Positions 1 through 6,759 of a stretch of DNA of 9,166 bases are shown piece by piece. Made by a program: the position numbers and the translations under genes. The stretch's first letter is position 1, and each line of letters starts with the position of its first letter. Below the pieces are notes generated by a model. It worked only from the letters and a program-made list of their open reading frames with translations. It searched no databases and had not been told where the DNA came from. This DNA comes from Chloroflexia bacterium (GTDB lineage Bacteria; Chloroflexota; Chloroflexia; QHBQ01; JADMIH01), in contig JAICKM010000233.1 of NCBI GenBank assembly GCA_025927935.1, positions 1-9,166 on the forward strand, written 5' to 3'.

Positions 1-203
1 CGGTGAACAACACGATCAGCAACGATGGCGCTAATAACTTGATCTATCAGGCAGGGGTGTCCGACGGCGGCAACAACGATAAGATCATCAACAACACGAT
101 CTCCGGGCTGGGCTATACCACGAGCGCCGACCATCCCTATTTCTTCCGGATCGACGTTGATCCGTCTCCAGGGAACCGGGCCAAGGTCCACGCCAACAAG
201 TAA
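1..203 (+). CDS. Beta-helix-like repeat protein, C-terminal fragment
   Basis: This is the last 66 or so codons of a gene that begins left of the window; the frame is open to the left edge and ends at TAA 201-203. The GTG at position 3 is only the first possible start visible and is probably not the true one. The residues are rich in Asn, Gly, Ser and Thr, and the motif NNTIS occurs twice about 30 residues apart, each time beside Gly or Asp turns. This spacing and composition are typical of right-handed parallel beta-helix proteins (NosD/pectate-lyase-like repeats), which are usually secreted or surface-bound. No catalytic residues can be assigned from this piece. It converges on the protease gene at 339. 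The family call is inference from composition and two repeats only; that it is coding is well supported by the repeat pattern and codon use. Confidence 0.6.
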   Translation, partial: VNNTISNDGANNLIYQAGVSDGGNNDKIINNTISGLGYTTSADHPYFFRIDVDPSPGNRAKVHANK

Positions 204-237
204 AGATCCGGCAATTTAAGCGATTAGCCGCACGTAA

Positions 238-286
238 AGCGTCGCCCCTGGACAGGCCCGCCGGGCATCTGTTCAGGGGCGACGCT
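238..286. terminator. Long hairpin between convergent genes, likely bidirectional terminator
   Basis: A perfect 13-bp stem pairs 238-250 with 274-286. It continues inward through about 5 more pairs (251-255 with 269-273, one G-T), a two-base bulge at 267-268, and a GCCC/GGGC tip (256-259 with 263-266), so nearly the whole 49 nt folds. It lies between the plus-strand stop at 203 and the minus-strand stop at 339, where a shared terminator is expected. There is no long T-run on either side; on the minus strand the stem is followed only by TTTACG. It may instead be a dispersed intergenic repeat that doubles as a terminator. Confidence 0.5.
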
Positions 287-310
287 CTGTCTGCGCCCGC
301 GCTCGTTACC

Positions 311-331
311 TGACGGCTGACGGCTGACGGC
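311..331. repeat. Three tandem copies of TGACGGC
   Basis: The 7-bp unit TGACGGC occurs three times without interruption (311-317, 318-324, 325-331), just downstream of the protease stop codon. The segment CGGCTAATC at 328-336 is the exact reverse complement of GATTAGCCG at 222-230, so the tandem array lies inside the right arm of an inverted repeat that brackets the 238-286 hairpin. Confidence 0.7.
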
Positions 332-338
332 TAATCAC

Positions 339-3300
339 TCACGGCTGCTGCAACAACTGGTAGATCATCTTCGCCAGTTGGGCGCGGGTCGCGGGCGCGT
401 CGGGGGCAAAGGTGCCGTCGGCGTAGCCGGAGAGGATGCCGTGAGCCGCCGCCTGCACGATGTAGGAGTAGGCCCAATGGCTCGGTGGCACGTCGCGGAA
501 GCGTTGCGGCCCGGACGGCGGCGCGGCGGGCCAGTTAGACGCGCGGGCGATCAGCTTGGCGACCTGGGCGCGGGTGATCGGCGCGACCGGGCGGAAGCTG
601 CCGTCGGCATAGCCGTCCGCGATGCCGTACTGGGCGGCGGTCTCGATGTAGCCGTAGCCCCAGAAGGTGGGCGGCACGTCGTGGAACGTCGGCGTGGCCG
701 GGTAGTCGAGCGCCCAGTTCTGCGTCCGGCCCAGCATGGCGAGGAACTGCACGCGGTTAGTCCGCTCGCCGGGGTGGAAAGTGCGGTCGATGTAGCCATA
801 GAGCACGCCCCGGCAGTAGAGGGCACTGATATAGGGCCAGGCCCAGTTGTCGCGCGGCACGTCGCGGATGTCGGGCTGGCAGGGCGCGGGCGTGATGGTG
901 GGTTCGGGCGCGGGCGAGCCATACGTCACGCGCATGGGCAGCGAGACGAGCGCGGGCGCCTCCGGCGGGCCGATGAAGACCTTGCCGTCATACACGCCTG
1001 GCACCAGGTCGGGGCGGTTATAGCCGACCGTGAAGGTCAGAGTGGTACCGGGCGCAATAGGACCGGGCACGATCGCCGGGCTGGTCAGCACGTCGCCGCC
1101 GCGCACGGCCTTGATCGTCAGGTCAAAGGTGCTGCCGGGCGGGATGTTGTTGCCGCCATCCACGCGGAGACGGTAGCGCCCGTCGCGCACCGGCTCGATG
1201 CGCACATACTGCACCGGCCCGCCGCCGCCCGACGCGGCGATCCAGCTCCAGCGCTGCCCGTCCCAGTAGTCCACGTAGAGATACAGGTCGATGGGCCGCC
1301 CGCTGCTGGTGCTGAACTCGACCGAGGCCGTGTTGGTCAGCGGCACTTCGGTGAAGTAGGTGCCCTGCGCCTGGATCGGCTGGTCGTGCAGGACCTGGCG
1401 CTGGCTGAGGCCGTAGCCGGTTACGGCCAGCCCGCTGGGCAGGGTCATGCCCGTGGTCACGCTGATGACCGCCGAATCATGCGTGCGGTTGCTGGTGATG
1501 TCGATGGTGCCGGTGCTCAGGGTCACGGTGCCCAGGGTGCCGGTAAACGGCTCGCTAAAGTCCGCGCCGCTGTACCAGACGTTGTGCAGCACGACCTCGT
1601 GCAGGCCCGGCTGGGTTAGCGATCCGCTGACCCACTCGGCAGTGGTGCCGGTGCGCGTGCTCCACTGCCACTCGCCGCCGCCCAGGTTCAGATAGTCGCT
1701 GCCGCCCATGCCCCACAGGTCGTAGGGGCCGAACAGCGCCGGGTCGGTGACGGAGTAGTAGTCCCACGGCGCGGCGCCCAGCAGGAAGCTATCGAGGTCG
1801 CTGGGGAAATGCGCCCAGGAGGTGTTGGTCCAGAGATAGGTGTTGGGCGGCGGAGTGGTGGGGTTGAAGGCGAAGAAGTAGCGCCACTCGCCCGCATCGG
1901 GCCGCCAGGCCCAGTCGAGCGCGCCGCTCACTCGCCCGCTGTCATAGGTGGTGGGCGCGGGCGGCGTGCCGCCGAAGCGGCCCGATAGATTGGACAGCGC
2001 CACGTTGAGCGTCACCGGAACTACCGTATCGCCTGTGGCGCTCTGCACGCGCACGGCGCCCTCGTACGTGCCGGGCGGCTGGTTGGCGGGCACCCGCACC
2101 GTGGCGTTGACCACCTTCGCTCCGTGCGCGGGCACGACCGTAGCGGTCTGATCGACGCTGACGAGCGGCCAGGTCTCGTGCCGGTAGAACGTGGCCCGCA
2201 GGTGGATGGCGGCCGCCGGGATCGAGTTGTTCCGGTCGGCATGCTGCAAGCCGACCAGCAACCCGTCGTGGCTCCGGTCCAGCGGCTGTTGCACATATCC
2301 CTCAAGAATATTGGCCTTTGGATAGGAGTACCAGAGCCGGTTGTACTCGCCGGTCTCCATCTCGCCGTCGTTGACCACACCGTTACTGTTGAGATCCGTC
2401 CAGGCTCGGCCATCCTGGTTCTTGTCCCGCCAGTCGTAGGCCAGCAGGCGCCAGCTACTGGCCCAGGCCAGCCAGACCGAGTCGGGGCGGCTGAGCGTAA
2501 AGTCGGTGTAGGTCATCACGGCCTGCACCTTCATCAGATCGGTGCCCGCCGGGATGGCGGAGGTCAGGTCGCGCAGGTAGTCGGGGCGGGTGAAGACGGG
2601 GCTGGACTCCAGGCTGTTGTTCGTGTTCACCGTCCAGTCGTAGTGCCCGGTCTCAACCAGGCGGTCACTGGTCACGGTCACGGTCAGCGGCGTGCTGCCG
2701 GGATTGGAGACGGTCACGGGCGTGGTGGCGCTGCCGCCGGGGTAGAGGTATCCGGCGAAGGCGGGCGCCTGCTGTCCCGGCGTCCAGCGCATGGGGGAGA
2801 CGCGTAGCCCGGCCTGGCCCGCCGCCAGATCGACCAGTCGCTTGCCGTCCACCAGGCCCGCGCCCTGGCTGAATACGCCGTAGTTCAGGTCGCGCGCCGA
2901 GGACGCCAGCAGTTCGCGGGCTATGGTCATGGCCGGCCATTGGCCGGTGGCCTGGTGATACGCCTGGTAGCCGAGAGCGAGCACGCCCGCCGTGATCGGA
3001 GTCGCCATGCTCGTGCCGCCCCAGAGGTTGTAGGCGATGGCGCCGTTGCGCGAGTAGTTGAGCGCGTCGTCGGCGGTGCCCCACGCGCCCACGGCCAGCA
3101 CCGCGGGCGCTTCGTTGCCCAGGATCGACGGCCCCCGATTCGACCAGGGCTGAATGTCGCCCCAGGTGATTTCGGCGGTGGACGAGATCGGCTCGAAGGT
3201 GGTCGTCTCGCCGTACTGCGTGGCCGCGCCGACGCTGATCACGTTGGGCGCGGTGGCCGGGGTGGTGACGGTGCCGTAGCCGGGGCCACCGTTGCCCGTG

Positions 3301-4955
3301 GCGACGACGATGCTCAGGTGCGGGTTGTCCTTCTGTAACGAGGCCAGGTAGCGCGACTGGAAGTCCCAGCCCGAATCTACCCCGCCGCTGAAGCCGAAGC
3401 TGAGCGAGGCGATCTGTGGCTCGTCGCCCGTGTTCGGGCGCCCGTCGAGGCCGTAGGTGATCAGCGCGTAGGAGTCGTAGATCGCCATGCCGCCGCGATA
3501 GACGTTGCCGATGGCGATCACCTTGGCGTCGGGCGCCATGCCCTGGACCATGCCGCCTGCGCCGACCGGTTTGTAGGGCGGGCGCAGCCCCGCGTTGTCG
3601 CCGTCGATGCGGCCCTGGGCCACGATGGAGGACGCGCAGGCGGTGCCGTGGTGCTCGGCGTAGTCATACGACCCCATCATGGCGACCAGTGACCCGTTGT
3701 CGGGCGCGCTCAGGCCATACAGCCAGTCGCTGCCAGGGACAGGGTGCGCGCCGTCGGCGATGAAGTAAAGCATGCCGGTGGACAGGTCGGCCACGCCGTC
3801 GCCGGTGGTGTCCACGGTGCCTACCTCGTGGCCCTTGCGCAGGGCGACCGCGTTACGCAGATCATGGGTGTTGAGCAGGTCCACATAAACCGTGTCGTAG
3901 ACGCCCGCCTGCACCGTGTCGGCCACGACGACTACCGGATACTCGCCGTACACGTCGAAGGCCAGGTGCTCGTCGGGGAAGATGCCTATATGATAATGCC
4001 CGCTCTTGCTGGTGCCCGGCATCTGGTAGGTATGGGTGACGCGCTCCATGCCGCTCGCCCCGGCGGTCAAGGTGGTAAAGGGGCCACTCGCGCCCGCGAT
4101 CACGGCGGAGGTGTCGATGTACCAGGAGCCGTAGGCCCGGATCGCGTTGTCCAGGTCGCCGACGATGCCGCCCGCGTAGAGGGCCATCGAGGTGGGGTCG
4201 AACGCCAGCGGCCAGCCGTAGTAGGGCGAGGCGGGGTCTTCGACGCGGGCGAAGGTGTTTTGCAGATCCGGGTGGCCGAAATCGACGCCGGAGTCGACCA
4301 CGGCCACGTTCACGCCTGCGCCGCGGTAGCCCGCCTCCCACGCCGGGCGCACATCCTGCACGTCCACGGTGTGCCAGCTATCGGGACTCTGCGGCGCCTG
4401 CGCGCCTGCGGGCGCGGTGGCCTTCCGGCCGGGCGCCGGGCGCGGGATCAGATCGCTGGCGGGCCGCTGGGGACCGGCCCGCTTATCGGGCCGGACGGGA
4501 GCGCTGCCGGCCAGGCCGGGTGGTTCCGGCGAGGGGGGCGGCGCGCCGGAGAGCACGGCGATCACGTTGGCCGGGCGGGCCAGGGCATTGACCTGCCCGG
4601 CGCGCGCTTGCCCGCTGGTGAAGACGACGCCGTGTGGGTCAGGCCGCCGGGCCACCGCGCTTTGCAGCACCCCCCCATCCTGGGCCGGTCCCTGGCTCAC
4701 CACGATCACCGGCAGGCGCACATCCGGCCCGCTCGCCGCGGCCGCCGCCTGGCGCAGTTCGGGCGCAACCCGGTTGGCTGTTGCGTCGGCGGCGGTGCTC
4801 ACACGCGGCGCGCCCAGGGCGCTGGCGGGCCGGGTGCCGCCGGGGTCCGCGCTAACCCGGCCCGTAGGTTGGTAGAGCGTCACGAGCAGCGCAACGAAAA
4901 GCACGGCGGCGGCGGGCCAGCGTGCGCGCCAGGGATGGATGGGAGTGCGGAGCAT
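339..4955 (-). CDS. Secreted S8 subtilisin-like protease with three C-terminal SLH repeats
   Basis: A 1,538-residue multidomain surface serine endopeptidase. Residues 1-36 look like a signal peptide (Arg-rich start, hydrophobic stretch about 14-27). Residues 80-136 resemble an I9-type propeptide, and about 137-195 is a Pro/Ala-rich linker. The catalytic domain (about 200-710) shows D221 in VVDSGVD, H436 in HHGTA, the oxyanion Asn N555 in ATGNGG, and S649 in GGTSMATP, so it should be active. D221 and H436 are 215 residues apart, far more than in classical subtilisin; pyrolysin-type enzymes also carry an insert here. Residues 854-865 form an EF-hand-like loop, and D382-D390 is another Asp/Gly-rich loop. 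About 720-1350 looks like beta-sandwich modules with Thr/Pro-rich joints. Three SLH repeats (about 1363-1423, 1424-1485, 1486-1538) would hold it to the cell-wall polymer. The ATG at 4953-4955 has AGAAGGA 7 nt upstream. The substrate cannot be inferred. Confidence 0.93.
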   Translation of the reverse strand: MLRTPIHPWRARWPAAAVLFVALLVTLYQPTGRVSADPGGTRPASALGAPRVSTAADATANRVAPELRQAAAAASGPDVRLPVIVVSQGPAQDGGVLQSAVARRPDPHGVVFTSGQARAGQVNALARPANVIAVLSGAPPPSPEPPGLAGSAPVRPDKRAGPQRPASDLIPRPAPGRKATAPAGAQAPQSPDSWHTVDVQDVRPAWEAGYRGAGVNVAVVDSGVDFGHPDLQNTFARVEDPASPYYGWPLAFDPTSMALYAGGIVGDLDNAIRAYGSWYIDTSAVIAGASGPFTTLTAGASGMERVTHTYQMPGTSKSGHYHIGIFPDEHLAFDVYGEYPVVVVADTVQAGVYDTVYVDLLNTHDLRNAVALRKGHEVGTVDTTGDGVADLSTGMLYFIADGAHPVPGSDWLYGLSAPDNGSLVAMMGSYDYAEHHGTACASSIVAQGRIDGDNAGLRPPYKPVGAGGMVQGMAPDAKVIAIGNVYRGGMAIYDSYALITYGLDGRPNTGDEPQIASLSFGFSGGVDSGWDFQSRYLASLQKDNPHLSIVVATGNGGPGYGTVTTPATAPNVISVGAATQYGETTTFEPISSTAEITWGDIQPWSNRGPSILGNEAPAVLAVGAWGTADDALNYSRNGAIAYNLWGGTSMATPITAGVLALGYQAYHQATGQWPAMTIARELLASSARDLNYGVFSQGAGLVDGKRLVDLAAGQAGLRVSPMRWTPGQQAPAFAGYLYPGGSATTPVTVSNPGSTPLTVTVTSDRLVETGHYDWTVNTNNSLESSPVFTRPDYLRDLTSAIPAGTDLMKVQAVMTYTDFTLSRPDSVWLAWASSWRLLAYDWRDKNQDGRAWTDLNSNGVVNDGEMETGEYNRLWYSYPKANILEGYVQQPLDRSHDGLLVGLQHADRNNSIPAAAIHLRATFYRHETWPLVSVDQTATVVPAHGAKVVNATVRVPANQPPGTYEGAVRVQSATGDTVVPVTLNVALSNLSGRFGGTPPAPTTYDSGRVSGALDWAWRPDAGEWRYFFAFNPTTPPPNTYLWTNTSWAHFPSDLDSFLLGAAPWDYYSVTDPALFGPYDLWGMGGSDYLNLGGGEWQWSTRTGTTAEWVSGSLTQPGLHEVVLHNVWYSGADFSEPFTGTLGTVTLSTGTIDITSNRTHDSAVISVTTGMTLPSGLAVTGYGLSQRQVLHDQPIQAQGTYFTEVPLTNTASVEFSTSSGRPIDLYLYVDYWDGQRWSWIAASGGGGPVQYVRIEPVRDGRYRLRVDGGNNIPPGSTFDLTIKAVRGGDVLTSPAIVPGPIAPGTTLTFTVGYNRPDLVPGVYDGKVFIGPPEAPALVSLPMRVTYGSPAPEPTITPAPCQPDIRDVPRDNWAWPYISALYCRGVLYGYIDRTFHPGERTNRVQFLAMLGRTQNWALDYPATPTFHDVPPTFWGYGYIETAAQYGIADGYADGSFRPVAPITRAQVAKLIARASNWPAAPPSGPQRFRDVPPSHWAYSYIVQAAAHGILSGYADGTFAPDAPATRAQLAKMIYQLLQQP

Positions 4956-4961
4956 GGTAGA

Positions 4962-4968
4962 TCCTTCT
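4962..4968 (-). promoter_or_regulatory. Ribosome binding site of the SLH protease
   Basis: Read on the minus strand, AGAAGGA precedes the ATG at 4955 by 7 nt. It fixes the start at the codon that opens the signal peptide and shows that the protease can be translated independently of the damaged gene upstream. Confidence 0.7.
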
Positions 4969-5010
4969 AAAGACTAAGATTGGTAGTACATAGCCCGGTC
5001 GGTGGCAGGT

Positions 5011-5498
5011 TCAGCGCCTGCTGAGGGTACAGGCGGCGGGCGGCGTGAAAGGATTGTGGATACTCTCGGCGGTTGGCCCACGGATTGCGCCGGCGGCCAG
5101 GGGCCACACGCCGCTAAACGACGACAGTGGGCGGGGTTGGTAGTGGCCGCTGCCGTCGCCCGGCGCATTGGCGCCCACGACCAAATAGCGCGGTAGGGTA
5201 GGGCCGGTGGTGCTGGTGGCTTCGTGGGCGGCGTCCCGCCCGGAAATGTTGATGTCGGGGCCGAAGCGGGGAAGCCCGAACGCCCGCAGCGGCGCGAACA
5301 GGGCGCGCCCATCAATGGAGCCGGGGGCCGGCTGCTAGGCGCCGGGCGGGCGCAACAAGATCTTGCCGCCCAGCCCGTAGGGACCCGGCCAGGATGGGGG
5401 CGGGGGCCGGCAGCAGGCGGATGAGCCATCGCCGCCGTCGTGCCCAGCACGAGAAAGGCGTCCTCGTTGACGCCCACGGTCGCTAGCGTGCGCCGCAC
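5011..5498 (-). pseudogene. Broken gene of unknown function upstream of the protease
   Basis: A GTG start at 5498 with a strong ribosome binding site opens a coding-like frame (MRRTLATVGVNEDAFLVLG...) with G/C-rich third positions. After about 30 codons the coding-like frame changes. From about 5395 leftward the neighbouring frame reads GPYGLGGKILLRPPGA and ends at TAG (5335-5337). The same frame then continues with convincing protein-like sequence (SIDGRALFAPLRAFGLPRF, LPRYLVVGANAPGDGSGHY) to TGA at 5011-5013. The switch lies in a homopolymer-rich stretch (five G, one C, five G on the plus strand, 5396-5406), a typical indel site. The frame that stays open through 4974-5498 has shadow-like Ser/Pro/Arg/Ala composition over most of its length. 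I do not recognise the family. It lies 55 bp upstream of the protease and appears to share its promoter. A sequencing error could explain the frameshift, but the TAG would need a second one. Confidence 0.5.
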
Positions 5499-5504
5499 AA
5501 GCTG

Positions 5505-5512
5505 TCTCCTTT
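5505..5512 (-). promoter_or_regulatory. Strong ribosome binding site of the broken gene
   Basis: On the minus strand AAAGGAGA lies 6 nt before the GTG at 5498. This near-perfect Shine-Dalgarno sequence argues that a real gene started here, although the frame downstream is now disrupted. Confidence 0.65.
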
Positions 5513-5584
5513 ATGGGGGCCACGACCCCATCGCCCGCGGCAATCCGCTGGGCGGGAACGGCCTCGCGCCTGGCGTTCGTGCTG

Positions 5585-5614
5585 AGTATACCGGGACCGT
5601 CGATCCGGTGTCAA
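5585..5614 (-). promoter_or_regulatory. Sigma-70-type promoter for the broken gene and protease
   Basis: Read on the minus strand, TTGACA (5614-5609) is separated by 18 bp from TATACT (5590-5585). The -35 box matches the consensus fully and the -10 box at 5 of 6 positions. Transcription should begin near 5578, giving a leader of about 80 nt before the GTG at 5498. No other comparably good minus-strand promoter was seen between here and the protease start, so this is the likely promoter for both. Confidence 0.65.
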
Positions 5615-5638
5615 GGTTGACCTTACCAGATGGTAGGG
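5613..5638. promoter_or_regulatory. Two abutting small dyads at the -35 box, possible operator
   Basis: AAGGT-TG-ACCTT (5613-5624) overlaps the edge of the minus-strand -35 box. It abuts TACCA-GA-TGGTA (5624-5635), which extends to CCTTACC/GGTAGGG with one G-T mismatch (5621-5627 with 5632-5638). Such dyads beside a promoter are common regulator binding sites, but I cannot name the regulator, and short dyads do occur by chance. Confidence 0.35.
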
Positions 5639-5708
5639 CCGTCTCACGGTGTAACAGTTGCCGGCGGGGACGCTGCAACGCCGTTGCGCAGGTTGCCAGG
5701 GTGACGGC

Positions 5709-5729
5709 GGGCCGGTTTGAAACCGGCCC
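5709..5729. repeat. Near-perfect GC-rich palindrome centred on TTTGAAA
   Basis: GGGCCGGTTT (5709-5718) and AAACCGGCCC (5720-5729) are exact reverse complements around one G, followed by CCTAC. The form matches short dispersed intergenic palindromes that I associate with Chloroflexota and some cyanobacteria; that link is from memory, not from a search. It lies between the two divergent promoters, 30 bp from the CCAATTG boxes. It could act as a hairpin in RNA or as a protein site, and there is no T-run. Confidence 0.55.
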
Positions 5730-5748
5730 CTACAACAACGTTGCGCGA

Positions 5749-5797
5749 ATTGGACTCCTGATATCGCCTCCAATTGGCTCTTGTAGGGTTCCAATTG
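5749..5797. promoter_or_regulatory. Cluster of three CCAATTG-type boxes
   Basis: The core AATTGG or its complement occurs at 5749-5754, 5770-5777 (the full palindrome CCAATTGG) and 5791-5797 (CCAATTG), at spacings of roughly two helical turns. They flank and overlap the predicted plus-strand promoter of the flavoprotein gene. An A/T-rich motif repeated at this spacing in GC-rich DNA suggests an operator, but no regulator is known. Confidence 0.35.
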
Positions 5798-5809
5798 AGA
5801 TGCTAGACT
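5781..5809 (+). promoter_or_regulatory. Candidate promoter of the NimA-like gene
   Basis: TTGTAG (5781-5786) is followed after 17 bp by TAGACT (5804-5809), with TG one base before the -10 box (extended -10). Each hexamer matches the consensus at about four positions. Initiation would fall near 5816, leaving a leader of about 50 nt before the ATG at 5869. Confidence 0.45.
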
Positions 5810-5868
5810 ATAGCTGTGCGTCGGAAGGCGCGCTACCCTGCTGATGATAAAGTGAGGCTACAGCGTTC

Positions 5869-6594
5869 ATGACCCTGCTGACGAATACTGCCGACACGCC
5901 CCCGGCCCTGGACCACGGCGACTACCTGCTGCGCCGCGCCGACCGCGAGATCACCGACCGGGCGGCCCTGGACGCGCTGCTAGCGCGCGGCGACATCGGC
6001 CACCTGGGCCTGGTGGACAAGGGCCGCCCCTATGTCGTGCCGCTCAACTATGCCTACGCGGATGGACGGATCTACTTCCATAGCGCGCCGGAGGGTCGTA
6101 AGATCGCCGCCATGCAGGCGAACCCGCAGGTTTGCTTCCAGGTCGAGGAACATTACGGCACGGTACACAGCAACCGGGCGCGCCCGCACTCCTCGCACTA
6201 CGCCAGTGTGATGGCCTTCGGGCAGGCGCGCATCGCGGACGCCGCGGAAGTGGATGTCCAGATGTACGCCATGCAGTTGCTACTGGACAAGTACGCACCG
6301 GGCCGCCACTATCACCCGCTGCGCCCGCGGGAACTGGCCGGCATGGTGGCGGTGGTCGTGACTGTCGAAGCGTTGACCGGCAAGGCTCGCGCGCCCTTCT
6401 ACCCCAAGGACCGCGTGCGCCTCGCCCGGCATATCCTGGCCGCCGATCCCGGCGCCGTGCCCGCCGATTGCCCGCTGGCGCCGGATGCCACCGCGCGGGT
6501 TGATCACGTGGACGGCGCGGGGTGGGTCCACCTGGTGGGCCATGCCCGACCCGTGCGCTGGGAACTGCTGGAGTCGGTGAAGGGGCCGATGTAA
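5869..6594 (+). CDS. NimA-like FMN-binding protein, pyridoxamine 5'-phosphate oxidase family
   Basis: A 241-residue protein of the split-barrel flavin-binding superfamily that includes 5-nitroimidazole resistance proteins (NimA) and PNPOx-like proteins. These bind FMN or a related cofactor and perform cytosolic redox chemistry; the substrate here is unknown. Family features are RADREI (23-28), a GHLGLVDKGRPYVVPLNYAY strand pair (about 44-63), HSAPEGRKI with His71 (a His at this place is the active-site residue of NimA), ANPQVCFQVEE (about 84-94), SVMAFGQARI (113-122), and GKARAPFYPKDR (171-182). There is no signal peptide or membrane segment. The C-terminal 60 or so residues extend beyond the usual Nim core of about 150-170 residues. 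The ATG has a modest AGTGAGG 11 nt upstream. It appears monocistronic, with its own promoter and a strong terminator. The family is fairly certain; drug resistance is not implied. Confidence 0.88.
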   Translation: MTLLTNTADTPPALDHGDYLLRRADREITDRAALDALLARGDIGHLGLVDKGRPYVVPLNYAYADGRIYFHSAPEGRKIAAMQANPQVCFQVEEHYGTVHSNRARPHSSHYASVMAFGQARIADAAEVDVQMYAMQLLLDKYAPGRHYHPLRPRELAGMVAVVVTVEALTGKARAPFYPKDRVRLARHILAADPGAVPADCPLAPDATARVDHVDGAGWVHLVGHARPVRWELLESVKGPM

Positions 6595-6602
6595 CACCCG
6601 CC

Positions 6603-6668
6603 GGTGGCGCGGACTCGCCACCACGGGCGCAGGCGACGGACACGGAGCGTCGTCTGCGCCCTTTTTTT
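6603..6668 (+). terminator. Intrinsic terminator of the NimA-like gene, with a preceding hairpin
   Basis: The main stem pairs 6625-6638 with 6648-6661 over 14 bp (one G-T), with a 9-nt loop, and is followed directly by seven T residues (6662-6668), a canonical Rho-independent terminator. A separate 7-bp hairpin, GGTGGCG (6603-6609) with CGCCACC (6616-6622), lies just before it, 8 nt after the stop codon. It closes the flavoprotein unit and separates it from yebC. Confidence 0.93.
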
Positions 6669-6759
6669 GATTCCCTTCTTTGCAGTCGTCCTATGCCAAT
6701 GATCACTGCGCGCTCGGCGCCTGGGCGGTGAGTAGAAACGAGCCGGCGGGCGCGCGTGG

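Noticed and set aside
311..331. Possible CRISPR-like or VNTR array from the TGACGGC repeats
   Set aside because: Only three 7-bp units without spacers; too short for CRISPR, and no cas genes are in the window.
378..1619. Long plus-strand open frame opposite the protease (413 codons)
   Set aside because: It is antisense to a protease whose catalytic and SLH motifs are certain. Its composition (Arg, Gly, Ala, Val, His) is typical of an antisense frame in GC-rich DNA and it shows no recognisable motif.
3744..4970. Long plus-strand open frame opposite the protease N-terminal half (408 codons)
   Set aside because: Same reasoning: it lies opposite the propeptide and catalytic Asp region, with shadow-like composition and no family features.
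4974..5498. Continuous 174-codon minus-strand frame as an intact protein
   Set aside because: Only the first 30 or so codons look coding. The rest is Ser/Pro/Arg/Ala-rich shadow sequence, while the adjacent frame reads like protein with G/C-rich third positions, so a broken gene is the better reading.
5618..5650. MerR-type promoter on the plus strand (TTGACC followed by a dyad)
   Set aside because: The dyad sits after a -35-like box as in MerR-regulated promoters, but no -10 box is found about 19 bp downstream, and no MerR-type gene is nearby.
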